A DNA stretch of 64,000 nucleotides, taken from NCBI RefSeq assembly GCF_003054285.1, contig NZ_QBKS01000002.1, positions 248,001-312,000 of the forward strand. Direction: 5' to 3'. The stretch is from Litoreibacter ponti. GTDB taxonomy: Bacteria > Pseudomonadota > Alphaproteobacteria > Rhodobacterales > Rhodobacteraceae. A program made the position numbers and the translations under genes. The notes beneath the pieces were generated by a model. The model worked only from the letters and a program-made list of their open reading frames with translations. It did no database searches and had not been told where the DNA came from. Below, in pieces: positions 31,578 to 39,716 of the stretch (its first letter is position 1; every line of letters starts with the position of its first letter).

Positions 31578-32375
31578 ATGACTGCACCCCGCATCCGCGA
31601 TCTCGGGCCCCTGAGCGGCACCATCCTGCTCTTCGGCGGTGCCTATTCCAACCTGCAGGCTCTCGATGCGCTGCTCGGCTTGGGCGTCCCACCCGAGCGC
31701 GCGATCTTCACCGGCGACGTGGTGGCCTACGGCGCGGATGCGCTGGCCTGTGCCGAACGGCTGGCCGATTACGGCTGCCCCGCGATCCTGGGCAATTGCG
31801 AGGCGCAGCTCTTAGCAGGCGCGTCCGAGTGCGGCTGCGGGTTCGAAAGCGGCACCGCCTGCGACATCGCCGCAAAGACGTGGTTCGAGCATGCCAGCAA
31901 CCAGATCGGTCCCCGCGCGCAGCGGTTCTGGGCCGACACGCCCGACTGGCTGACCTTCACCCACGGGGCCAAACGCTACGCGGTGATCCATGGCGGCGCG
32001 CGCGACATCGCGCGGTTCATCTGGCCCTCGGACCCCGACGAGATGTTCGAGGCGGAATTCACCACGATCGAGGCCCAGACCGGCCCCATCGACGGCGTTA
32101 TCGCAGGCCATTGCGGCATCGCGTTTGAGCGCCGCATCGGCGCGCGCCACTGGATCAATGCGGGCGTGATCGGCATGCCGCCCCATGACGGCCGCCCGGA
32201 GGCCCGCTATGCGACCCTCGCGGACGATGGGATACGCTTTCACAGCCTCAGCTACGATTTCAAAGCTGCCGCCCGCGCGATGGAGGTCGCAGGCCTTACC
32301 CAAGGCTACGAGACCGCGCTGCGCACCGGCCTCTGGCCGTCCGAGGACGTGCTGCCCCGTCCGTTGCGCAGGTAG
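31578..32375 (+). CDS. Metallophosphoesterase-like protein with degenerate metal site
   Basis: This 265-residue protein aligns with YfcE/MJ0936-type phosphoesterases, but several metal ligands are replaced. Motif I, normally DxHGN, reads GGAYSN. The GD motif is kept (TGDVVAYGAD). Motif III GNHD/E is GNCE. VHG is kept as IHGG. Motif V GHTH is GHCG. The fold is probably intact, but catalysis may be lost or changed. AAGGGA lies upstream of the 31578 start. It is divergent from the CNNM gene and convergent with xerD. Confidence 0.85.
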   Translation: MTAPRIRDLGPLSGTILLFGGAYSNLQALDALLGLGVPPERAIFTGDVVAYGADALACAERLADYGCPAILGNCEAQLLAGASECGCGFESGTACDIAAKTWFEHASNQIGPRAQRFWADTPDWLTFTHGAKRYAVIHGGARDIARFIWPSDPDEMFEAEFTTIEAQTGPIDGVIAGHCGIAFERRIGARHWINAGVIGMPPHDGRPEARYATLADDGIRFHSLSYDFKAAARAMEVAGLTQGYETALRTGLWPSEDVLPRPLRR

Positions 32376-32697
32376 CGCCCCGCCGCACGCAGCCCTAACG
32401 CAACCTTAACGCGGCCCGCATTAAACCCCTCCGCGGACGTCCACCCGCCCCGTCACACCAAACGGGGCACACCCAGAGCAGATCAGGTGCCGAAGACAGC
32501 CCCCACACGTATCGGGCCAAGGCACCGCCTGCCGCGCAAAAGGCCCGGGGGAGGTAAACCCCCGGTGGTCAGTCTCGACCACAAGCCCACCCGAGAAGCC
32601 ACTCCTCTTTCTTTGTTCCACAAATACGGCGGGGGTCTGGGGGCGGAGCCCCCAGCGGATCGACGCGGGCGCAGCCCGCGGCGACACTCACCGGTGC
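32376..32697. other. Convergent gap of 322 bases with repeats
   Basis: No coding frame was recognised. The gap holds copy 5 of the intergenic motif (32608-32632) and two perfect 3-base-loop hairpins: 32637-32655 (8 pairs around GGA) and 32664-32680 (7 pairs around GCA). It lies between the convergent phosphoesterase and xerD genes and probably acts as a shared terminator region. Confidence 0.7.
32608..32632 (-). repeat. Copy 5 of the 3'-end associated intergenic motif
   Basis: TTTCTTTGTTCC followed by ACAAATACGGCGG, in the gap between two convergent genes and just before a pair of hairpins. Confidence 0.75.
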
Positions 32698-33651
32698 TCA
32701 GCGGTCGTCTTTTGCGAGCGGGTGATGCTCCAGCACCAACTCCTTCAACCGCTCATCCAGAACATGGGTGTAAATCTCGGTGGTCGAGATATCGGCATGG
32801 CCCAACAGGGTCTGGATCGCCCGCAGATCGGCCCCGTTCGCCAGCAGATGGGTCGCGAAAGCGTGGCGCAAGGTGTGGGGTGTGACCTTCGACGGGTCGA
32901 CCCCGCCCGCCACGGCCAGCTCCTTGATCAGCATGTAGAAGCGATGCCGCGTCAGATGTCCCGCCTTGCCCCGCGACGGGAACAGGAATTTCGAGGCAGG
33001 CTTCCCTTTCTCTTGCGCCGCCGCGTCCAGCGCATCGCGGGTCTCGATCCAGACCGCGAGCGCGTCGCGCGCGGACGCCGCCAGGGGCACCATCCGCTCC
33101 TTGCCGCCCTTGCCGCGCACCAGCAGCATGCGCGGATCGCCGCGCGCGGCGGACACCGGCAGGGTCACCAGCTCTGACACCCGCATCCCCGTGGCATAGA
33201 GCAGCTCCATCAGGCAGGTGTTGCGCAGCCGGTCGTCAAGACTGCGCGCAGAGCTCTGCGCGGCGCCAAGCAGCCGGTCCACCTCCTCGACGCTCAGGGT
33301 CTTGGGCAGGGATTTCTTGCGCCCCGGTCCCTTGATCTGGATCGCCGGGTTGTCCTCGCGCCAGCCCTCCTCATAGGCGAACCGGTAGAGCTGCTTGATC
33401 GCCGAGAGCCGCCGCGCGCGGGTCGATTGCGCCAGCCCCTGGGCGTCGCAATGAATGAGATAGGCTTCCACATCGGCGCGTTGCAGCGTCTCGAAACGCA
33501 AGCCCTGGTCCTGCGCCCAACCTGCCACGTCGATCAGGTCGCGGCCGTAGGCCAGCCGCGTGTTCTCGGAGGCATCGAGCTCGGCCGCCTGCGCATCGAG
33601 AAACGTCTCGATCCAGCGCGCCATCCCAGGCGCAAGCCCCACGGCGCTCAC
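32698..33651 (-). CDS. xerD: Tyrosine recombinase XerD
   Basis: This 317-residue site-specific recombinase resolves chromosome dimers at dif with XerC. The N-terminal SAM-like domain precedes the catalytic domain with Arg in GMRVSELVTL, Lys in RGKGGKERMVPL, HTLRHAFATH, GHAD and Tyr in STTEIYTHV. It initiates at GTG 33651, whose bases overlap the stop of the upstream gene (GTGA). An internal ATG at 33624 is a possible alternative. It is not associated with a mobile element here; the length and motifs fit housekeeping XerD. Confidence 0.93.
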   Translation of the reverse strand: MSAVGLAPGMARWIETFLDAQAAELDASENTRLAYGRDLIDVAGWAQDQGLRFETLQRADVEAYLIHCDAQGLAQSTRARRLSAIKQLYRFAYEEGWREDNPAIQIKGPGRKKSLPKTLSVEEVDRLLGAAQSSARSLDDRLRNTCLMELLYATGMRVSELVTLPVSAARGDPRMLLVRGKGGKERMVPLAASARDALAVWIETRDALDAAAQEKGKPASKFLFPSRGKAGHLTRHRFYMLIKELAVAGGVDPSKVTPHTLRHAFATHLLANGADLRAIQTLLGHADISTTEIYTHVLDERLKELVLEHHPLAKDDR

Positions 33652-35207
33652 GCGCGCGTCCCGGTAATCAGCACGAAAAGCGCGAGGCGGCGGGCGGCGT
33701 CATTGAAGCCTAGATGCAGCAGGGTGCGCAGCCCGTCTGACAGCGCCTTGGGGTCCGCGTCCGCCCCGTCCTCCAGCCGCTTGATCGCGTGCAGGCTCGC
33801 AAGCCCCAGATTGCCCGCCTCGATCAGCGCGCGGTCCTCATCGGCGGGTCCGGGCGTGGTGAAGGCCGCCGCAATGGCGGCGCGCGTGGCCCCTTGATCG
33901 TCGCGCAGCGCCGCGCCGAGCGCCTGCGCATCCCCGGTGGCCACAGCGCCGTGCAGATCGAATTCCTCCGGCAGCCCGGACTGTGCGGCCTGCTCGTAGA
34001 CCGGCGAGAGCAGCATCAGCCGCGTCGCATCCTGCCCCGCCGCGCCCGGCAGTTGCAGCCCGATCAGCGCTTCGCCGAAAAGGCTCGCCAAGGCAGGCTC
34101 CAGCCCCGCCCGGCGCATGGCGCGCACAGCGTCCCGCAAGCGCGCGGCGATGGCGGCGGTGTCCGCCCCGGCAAGCGCCGCTTCCAGGCCCTGTACTGCG
34201 GCGGCCCGGTCCCACACCCCGCCAGAGGCCGCAGGCTTGCGCTCGGAATAGATCGCCAGCAGGCGCGCGGGCGAGATCGCTCCGCTGCGCGCCAGACGTT
34301 CGGCGGCGCTGATCCGGGCCTTCCAGCCGACCGTGTCGGACAGTTGCGTAAACGAAAACGCATTGGGCAGGCTCGCGGGGTTCAGCGGCTCGCCAATCGC
34401 CTCGTGCATGCGGAAGTTCAAGGGCGTGATCCGCGCGGGCAGCGGCAGCGGCGGCTCGCCCTCGAAAAGCTCCGGGTCGAGGAAGCGGGCGATCAGCGCA
34501 TCCTCGCGCTCGGAAATCACGCCAAGGGTCTTGGCGGTGTTCAGCGTCAGTGCCGCGCGCTCCCACGCGCCCGCCCGCGCCATGCAGAAGATGCGCGCGG
34601 GATAGGTCGGCGACAGGTTCGGCTTGGCCAGCATGTCGCGGCAGGCGTCATCGGTCTCGCCCACCAGCAGGCTGACATCGAACCAGCGCCGAAACAGCGC
34701 GGGCGAGGTCGGTCCGGCCCGCTCCAAAAGCGCGCGGGCCTGCTCCAGCGCGCCGAGGCTCAGAAGCATGTCGACCCGCGCCTGGAACAGCACGGCCTCC
34801 GCGGAGGTATCGAGCGGCGGGTCCAGCTCCGCCAGCAGGATCATCCGCACCAGATCGGACAGGGGCGGCGGCAGGTCGGGGCGCAGATCCATCAGCGCCG
34901 CCGCCAGATCGGCGCTGCGGGTGGTGCCCCAGAAGCGTGCGGGCAGCCCGGTCACGCCGACGGGCCGCAGCCCCACCGCGTCGCGGCTTGGGGCGCCCAG
35001 CGTGGTCTGGATGACGGGCTCGGGCACCGCGCTTGTCGCCACATCATCGGCGGGCTTGACCCCGTCGATCACCGGGGGGGCCACCACGACGGGCGTGGCG
35101 ACTACATCCGACAGCCAGTCAATCGCGGAAAGCGGCTCTTCGGACAGGGCCGGGCCGGCAAGGGAAAGGGCTAAAAAGGAGGAGAGAGCGACGCGTCTAG
35201 TTGACAT
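33648..35207 (-). CDS. Exported alpha-helical protein of unknown function
   Basis: This 519-residue protein has a signal peptide (MSTRRVALSSFLALSLAGPALS). A proline- and valine-rich linker follows, and then about 400 residues rich in Ala, Leu and Arg that look like helical repeats (TPR-like solenoid: ALEQARALLERAGPTSPALFRRWFDVSLLVGETDDACRDML). It is probably periplasmic. It overlaps xerD by four bases and the 44-residue membrane peptide gene by eleven, and it diverges from aroK. No family name is offered. Confidence 0.75.
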   Translation of the reverse strand: MSTRRVALSSFLALSLAGPALSEEPLSAIDWLSDVVATPVVVAPPVIDGVKPADDVATSAVPEPVIQTTLGAPSRDAVGLRPVGVTGLPARFWGTTRSADLAAALMDLRPDLPPPLSDLVRMILLAELDPPLDTSAEAVLFQARVDMLLSLGALEQARALLERAGPTSPALFRRWFDVSLLVGETDDACRDMLAKPNLSPTYPARIFCMARAGAWERAALTLNTAKTLGVISEREDALIARFLDPELFEGEPPLPLPARITPLNFRMHEAIGEPLNPASLPNAFSFTQLSDTVGWKARISAAERLARSGAISPARLLAIYSERKPAASGGVWDRAAAVQGLEAALAGADTAAIAARLRDAVRAMRRAGLEPALASLFGEALIGLQLPGAAGQDATRLMLLSPVYEQAAQSGLPEEFDLHGAVATGDAQALGAALRDDQGATRAAIAAAFTTPGPADEDRALIEAGNLGLASLHAIKRLEDGADADPKALSDGLRTLLHLGFNDAARRLALFVLITGTRA

Positions 35208-35331
35208 CCAGGGTTACCGGTTGGTTCACCTCAACCCGGTTCGGGGTCAGGTCTCCGAGGTAGGCATAACCGATAATGCCTACGATTCCCACCACGATGA
35301 GAAAAACCAAAGCTTTGAAAAGCCTAAACAC
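35197..35331 (-). CDS. 44-residue single-pass membrane peptide
   Basis: A GTG start at 35331 opens a frame of 44 codons: MFRLFKALVFLIVVGIVGII... then GYAYLGDLTPNRVEVNQPVT and a short end. It has one hydrophobic helix, and GAGG lies four bases before the start. The stop overlaps the start region of the 519-residue exported protein by 11 bases, which suggests translational coupling. It is short but looks like a real gene on the basis of the ribosome site, the overlap and the clean membrane anchor with polar tail. Function is unknown. Confidence 0.6.
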   Translation of the reverse strand: MFRLFKALVFLIVVGIVGIIGYAYLGDLTPNRVEVNQPVTLDVN

Positions 35332-35469
35332 GCTGCCTCTGCCTTATTCGTTATGCGTCGGGCTCCGGTCGACCTGGTGCCGCTCTTTACGCCCTTGCTG
35401 CGATTCATATATGGAATTTTGGGCGAGTTCACGCCATTGAGGCAAGAAATTAGTAAATTGAGCGAGAGA

Positions 35470-36027
35470 ATGCCGTCACCCGCCCAGACCTTGATCAAAC
35501 CGGTCGTGCTTGTGGGCATGATGGGGGCCGGAAAGACCGCGATCGGCGGTGCCATGGCCCGCGCATTGGGGGTGCCGTTTCTCGACAGTGACGAAGCGCT
35601 GGTGGAGGCCGCCAATTGCTCCATCGCGGAGATATTCGAGCGTGACGGCGAGGAATTTTTCCGCGCCCGCGAAAGCGAGGTGATCGCGCGGCTGCTTGAC
35701 GGGGCTCCGGCGGTTTTGTCCACGGGCGGCGGCGCGTATCTGAGCGCCGACAACCGCGCCATGATCGCCAAGCGGGCCACGACGGTCTGGCTGAAGGCCG
35801 ATCTGGCACTTTTGTGGGAGCGGGTGCGCCACAAGACGACCCGGCCACTGCTGCGCACGGGCGACCCCTATGCCACGCTCAAGGACATCTACGAGGCCCG
35901 CACGCCAATCTATGCCAAGGCCGATCTGGCGGTGGAGGCCCATGCCAGCTACTCCATCGACCAGATGGCCGCCCGGGTGATCGATGCGCTGGCGGGCGCG
36001 AACCTATTGAAGGACAAAGCCTCGTGA
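35470..36027 (+). CDS. aroK: Shikimate kinase
   Basis: This 185-residue kinase of the shikimate pathway has the P-loop LVGMMGAGKTAIGGAMA, then the DSD motif (FLDSDEALV), the shikimate-binding FRARES and GGGAYL, and the RPLLRTGDP lid. The start at 35470 (MPSPAQTLIKPVVLVG) has GCGAGAGA upstream. Its stop overlaps the aroB GTG start, so the two are translationally coupled. It is divergent from the small membrane peptide gene. Confidence 0.95.
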   Translation: MPSPAQTLIKPVVLVGMMGAGKTAIGGAMARALGVPFLDSDEALVEAANCSIAEIFERDGEEFFRARESEVIARLLDGAPAVLSTGGGAYLSADNRAMIAKRATTVWLKADLALLWERVRHKTTRPLLRTGDPYATLKDIYEARTPIYAKADLAVEAHASYSIDQMAARVIDALAGANLLKDKAS

Positions 36028-37133
36028 CCGAACGCAACGTGCATGTGCCGCTGGGCGAGCGGAGCTACAACATCGACATCGGCGCGGGGCTTTTGGCCGA
36101 GGCAGGCGCGCGTATCGCGCCGATGCTGTCGCGCCCGCGCGTGGCGGTAATCACCGACGAGACCGTCGCGCGGCTGCATCTCGACAGCCTGCGTGCCGGG
36201 CTGGCCGCGGCGGGCATCGAGATGACCCATATGGCCCTGCCCGCGGGCGAGGCCACCAAGAGCTGGCCCTATCTGAGCCAATCGGTGGAATGGCTGCTTG
36301 ACCAGCAGATCGAGCGCGGCGACATGGTGATCGCCTTCGGCGGCGGGGTGATCGGCGATCTGGTGGGCTTTGCCGCCGCGATCCTGCGCCGCGGCGTGCG
36401 CTTCGTGCAGATCCCAACCTCGCTGCTGGCGCAGGTCGACAGCTCTGTGGGTGGCAAGACTGCGATCAACGCGCCGCAGGGCAAGAACCTGATAGGGGCC
36501 TTCCACCAACCGTCCCTGGTGCTGATCGACGTCTCCGTGCTGGGCACCCTGACCGAGCGCGACTTCCTCGCAGGCTACGGCGAGGTGGTGAAATACGGCC
36601 TGCTGGGGGATGCGTCCTTCTTCGAATGGCTCGAGCAGAACGCCGCCGCCATGGCCGCGGGTGATGTCGACAAGCGGATCGAGGCGGTGCGCTGGTCGTG
36701 CCAGATGAAATCCGACATCGTCGCCCGCGACGAGACCGAACAGGGCGACCGCGCGCTTTTGAACCTCGGCCACACGTTCGGGCACGCGCTGGAGGCCGCG
36801 ACGGGCTATTCCGACCGGCTGCTCCACGGCGAGGGCGTCGCCATCGGCTGCGCGCTGGCCTTTGAGGTCTCGCAGCGGCTGGGGCTGTGCAGCCAGGAGG
36901 CGCCGAGCCGCGTGCGCGCCCATCTCAAGGCGATGGGCATGAAAACCGACCTGCGCGACATTCCGGGCGATCTGCCCGATGCGGACGGGCTGATCACTCT
37001 GATGGGTCAGGACAAGAAGGTGACCCAAGGCACGCTGAACTTCATCATGGCCCGCGGCATCGGCGAGGCCTTTGTCACGTCGGATGTGGATATTGATGTG
37101 GTGCGCACGGTTCTGACGGACGCGCTGGCCTGA
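36024..37133 (+). CDS. aroB: 3-dehydroquinate synthase
   Basis: This 369-residue NAD- and zinc-dependent enzyme makes 3-dehydroquinate. It starts at GTG 36024, overlapping the aroK stop by four bases. Motifs include GGGVIGDLVGFAAAILRRGVRFVQIPTSLLAQVDSSVGGKTAINAPQGKNLIGAFHQP and the metal ligands in NLGHTFGHALEA and HGEGVAIG. The aroK-aroB pair is the standard arrangement in this group. aroA is 11 kb away in another operon. Confidence 0.96.
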   Translation: MTERNVHVPLGERSYNIDIGAGLLAEAGARIAPMLSRPRVAVITDETVARLHLDSLRAGLAAAGIEMTHMALPAGEATKSWPYLSQSVEWLLDQQIERGDMVIAFGGGVIGDLVGFAAAILRRGVRFVQIPTSLLAQVDSSVGGKTAINAPQGKNLIGAFHQPSLVLIDVSVLGTLTERDFLAGYGEVVKYGLLGDASFFEWLEQNAAAMAAGDVDKRIEAVRWSCQMKSDIVARDETEQGDRALLNLGHTFGHALEAATGYSDRLLHGEGVAIGCALAFEVSQRLGLCSQEAPSRVRAHLKAMGMKTDLRDIPGDLPDADGLITLMGQDKKVTQGTLNFIMARGIGEAFVTSDVDIDVVRTVLTDALA

Positions 37134-37214
37134 TCCAAATGCGCGGCTGCGCCGCTCGCGATCTATTTGCGTTCTTTGAGAGACGCTGTCTCTCAGCCAC
37201 GCGGGCAAACTCTC

Positions 37215-37241
37215 TGGAGTATTTCAGACCAAATGGAGAGC
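37215..37241 (+). repeat. Copy 6 (divergent) of the 3'-end associated intergenic motif
   Basis: GGAGTATTTCAGACCAAATG followed by GAGAGC, between the aroB stop and the convergent transglycosylase stop. It keeps the GAGTATTT...CCAAA core but differs from the other copies. Confidence 0.5.
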
Positions 37242-37243
37242 TG

Positions 37244-37858
37244 TCAGCTGCCCAGGATCTTGCGCACGTAATTGCGCGTCTCGCGGTAAGGCGGGATGCC
37301 GCCATGCTTTTCGACCGCGCCGGGGCCGGCATTATAGGCGGCCAGTGCGAGGCGCCACGAGCCGAACTTACGGTACATCTGTTTGAGATAACGCGCGCCG
37401 CCTTCGAGGTTCTGTTTCGGATCGCGCGGGTTCACCCGCAGCTTGCGCGCGGTGGCGGGCATCAGCTGCGCCAGACCGATGGCACCCGCGTGCGACACGG
37501 CTCCGGGGCGCCACGCGCTTTCCTGCTGCACGAGTGCGAGGAACAGATCCTGCGGAATGCCGTGGCGGCGGGCGGCGGCCTTGGCGTCGTCGAGATAGAC
37601 GCTGCGCTGCGAGCCGCGGTAGCGCGGGATGGCGGTGCTGGAACGATCGAGCGACGCGACCTTGCTTTTCGGTCTGAGCTTGCCGGAGGCTTTGTACTGC
37701 GATGACAGGCGCCCATCGAGCAGCCGGGCCTGCGAGTTGAACACCTTGGAGCGCGAGCTGGTCGAGCCGGATGACACCAGCCCTTCGGCCAAGGTCACGC
37801 TTGGCGTGGCAGGCACCATAAGCGCCGCGGCCAACACCCATCCCAATCGGTTTCGCAT
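37244..37858 (-). CDS. Lytic transglycosylase (SLT domain)
   Basis: This 204-residue exported protein has an N-terminal signal peptide (MRNRLGWVLAAALMVPATPSVTLA), a basic linker and a C-terminal SLT domain of about 110 residues. The domain has the catalytic Glu in LVQQESAWRPGAVSHAGAIGLAQLMPATA and the AAYNAGPGAVEKHGG motif. It would cleave peptidoglycan glycan strands in the periplasm. The start at 37858 has GAAAGAG upstream. It is divergent from ssb. Confidence 0.93.
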   Translation of the reverse strand: MRNRLGWVLAAALMVPATPSVTLAEGLVSSGSTSSRSKVFNSQARLLDGRLSSQYKASGKLRPKSKVASLDRSSTAIPRYRGSQRSVYLDDAKAAARRHGIPQDLFLALVQQESAWRPGAVSHAGAIGLAQLMPATARKLRVNPRDPKQNLEGGARYLKQMYRKFGSWRLALAAYNAGPGAVEKHGGIPPYRETRNYVRKILGS

Positions 37859-38039
37859 CTCTTTCAGCCCCAGCTGGTCGTGATCTCGTCTCGGTTGTGG
37901 CGGCAATATAGCCGCTTTGGCCGATTGCGCCAGCCCCCCGTGTCGAGCAGAGACACTACACAGTGTGGTTGTACATCTGCCGTTAACCAAATACCGCTGA
38001 TATAACGCAGTCAGACACAAGATTCGGGGGAGGCCCGCC

Positions 38040-38549
38040 ATGGCCGGTTCAGTCAACAAAGTCATTCTCATCGGCAATCTCGGGCGCGACCCGGAAGTGC
38101 GCACGTTCCAGAACGGCGGCAAGGTGTGCAATCTGCGCATCGCCACCTCCGAGAACTGGAAGGACCGCAACACCGGGGAGCGGCGCGAGCGCACCGAGTG
38201 GCACTCGGTCGCCATCTTCTCGGAGCCGCTGGCCCGCGTGGCCGAGCAGTATCTCAAGAAGGGCTCGAAAGTGTATATCGAGGGCCAGCTGGAGACCCGC
38301 AAATGGCAGGACCAGTCCGGCCAGGATCGCTACTCTACGGAAGTGGTGCTGCGGCCCTACACCTCGACCCTGACCATGCTGGACGGTCGCGGCGAAGGTG
38401 GCGGCGGCGGCGGTGACAGCTACGGCGGTGGCGGTGGAGGCGGCTATGACAGCGGCCCCTCGGGCGGCGGCGGATATGGTGGTGGCAGCGGCGGTGGCGG
38501 CAGCCAGCCGGGCCCGTCCAGCGACATCGACGACGAAATCCCGTTCTAA
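38040..38549 (+). CDS. ssb: Single-stranded DNA-binding protein
   Basis: This 169-residue protein has an OB fold over residues 1-110 (MAGSVNKVILIGNLGRDPEVRT... WHSVAIFSEPLARVAEQYLKKGSKVYIEGQL), a glycine-rich linker and the acidic C-terminal tip DIDDEIPF that recruits partner proteins. It has a strong ribosome site (GGGGGAGG) and its own terminator. Confidence 0.97.
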   Translation: MAGSVNKVILIGNLGRDPEVRTFQNGGKVCNLRIATSENWKDRNTGERRERTEWHSVAIFSEPLARVAEQYLKKGSKVYIEGQLETRKWQDQSGQDRYSTEVVLRPYTSTLTMLDGRGEGGGGGGDSYGGGGGGGYDSGPSGGGGYGGGSGGGGSQPGPSSDIDDEIPF

Positions 38550-38554
38550 GTCTC

Positions 38555-38577
38555 AAGGCCCCTCCCGAAGGGGCCTT
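38555..38577 (+). terminator. ssb terminator
   Basis: A 9-pair stem AAGGCCCCT / AGGGGCCTT around CCCGA, six bases after the ssb stop. A short T-rich stretch follows. Confidence 0.8.
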
Positions 38578-38607
38578 ATTTCATCGGGCGGTCGCGACTG
38601 AGCAACG

Positions 38608-39297
38608 ATGCAGATTCTGGAAAGCTCGAGTTTTGGTGTGCGCAGCGCGATCTGGACCCTCGCCAGTCCCGATGCGGCCCGCACGGTCATGCTGTGCCCC
38701 ATGGTTCATGTTGCGGAGCGCGGCTTCTATGACGCCGTCGCCGAGCGGCTGGACGGGTGCGACACGATCCTGCTCGAAGGTGTCGGCGGGCGGACCGCGG
38801 CGCGCCTGTCACGCGGATATGGACAGTTGGCCCGCGCGCCACGCCTAGGTCTGGTGTCGCAGCGGGAGATGCCGCTCGAGGCCGTGCGGGACCGGATCAT
38901 CCGGCTTGAGGCGGACGCGGATTTCGACGCCCAGTGGCGCGGGCTGCCATGGGCCATACGATCCTTTCTGCCCATCGTAAGCCATGGGTACTTCACCTAC
39001 CTGCGCCATTTCGGAACGCGGGCCATGCTGGCGCGGCATCTCGAGGTAGAGCTGCTCGCGGCGCGGGGCGATATTCTGGATGAGACGTTCAAGGACGTGG
39101 ACACGGTAATCCTGGATCGGCGCGATGCGCATTTGTGCGCGGCGCTGGACGAGCATCTCGCGCAACCCGCCGGGCCGCGCGGGTGTATCGGGGTGGTCTA
39201 TGGCGCGGCGCATATCCCGGCGGTGATCCGTCACCTGATCAAGGGCCATGGCTACACCCCGGCGCAGGGCGACTGGCTCACGGTCTTCTCGCTGTAG
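38608..39297 (+). CDS. TraB/GumN-like protein
   Basis: This 229-residue protein resembles the TraB/TIKI fold. It has an N-terminal VMLCPMVHVAERGFYDAVAERLDGCDTILLEGV region, conserved His and Glu, a central RDAHL segment and the C-terminal CIGVVYGAAHIPAV motif. No signal peptide is apparent. Members include metal-dependent peptidase-like proteins, but their substrates are mostly unknown. It is downstream of the ssb terminator and has a weak ribosome site. It is convergent with the PilZ gene. Confidence 0.75.
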   Translation: MQILESSSFGVRSAIWTLASPDAARTVMLCPMVHVAERGFYDAVAERLDGCDTILLEGVGGRTAARLSRGYGQLARAPRLGLVSQREMPLEAVRDRIIRLEADADFDAQWRGLPWAIRSFLPIVSHGYFTYLRHFGTRAMLARHLEVELLAARGDILDETFKDVDTVILDRRDAHLCAALDEHLAQPAGPRGCIGVVYGAAHIPAVIRHLIKGHGYTPAQGDWLTVFSL

Positions 39298-39338
39298 CTG
39301 GCCCTCGGGCAAGGGACCGCGTGTTTGGGCCGTCCCTC

Positions 39339-39629
39339 TTACGCTGCCTGACTGCGCGAGAGCCTGCGGATCCGCGCGACCATCTTGTCGGAGATCGGTG
39401 TGTCGAACTTCACCCCGGCCGTGTAGCGGTGCCGCCACATGATCAGGGCGGGGATGCTGTGGTGCAGGAAGGTCAGGTCCACCGCGGTGCCCGGCTCCAG
39501 ATGCGGGACGCCGTAGATGCCCGCCCCATCCTCATGCACGTTGACAATGACCACCCTGTGGGCCTCGCCGTCGGTGCGCATGGTGACTGAAAACCGGGCC
39601 GGAGCGCGGGGTTTGCGCCAGTTTTTCAT
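39339..39629 (-). CDS. PilZ-like domain protein
   Basis: This 96-residue protein is probably a PilZ c-di-GMP-binding domain. It has basic residues near the N-terminus (MKNWRKPRAPARFSV), then the segment VIVNVHEDGAGIYG in place of the D/NxSxxG motif, and GVKFD near the C-terminus. The RxxxR motif is not clean, so ligand binding is uncertain. It is on the same strand as the DEAD-box helicase that follows downstream at lower coordinates, and is convergent with the TraB-like gene. Confidence 0.65.
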   Translation of the reverse strand: MKNWRKPRAPARFSVTMRTDGEAHRVVIVNVHEDGAGIYGVPHLEPGTAVDLTFLHHSIPALIMWRHRYTAGVKFDTPISDKMVARIRRLSRSQAA

Positions 39630-39716
39630 GGGCGGGGCCTTTGTCTTGCTCAGCTTTCGGCCCTGCCTAGCAGCCCCGGATTAACGCTTCGCTAAAGCCC
39701 GCGCCCGCGCGTGGGT

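Noticed and set aside
32698..33651. XerD as part of a mobile element
   Set aside because: Length, motifs and placement fit chromosomal XerD. No att-like repeats, no cargo and no excisionase are near.
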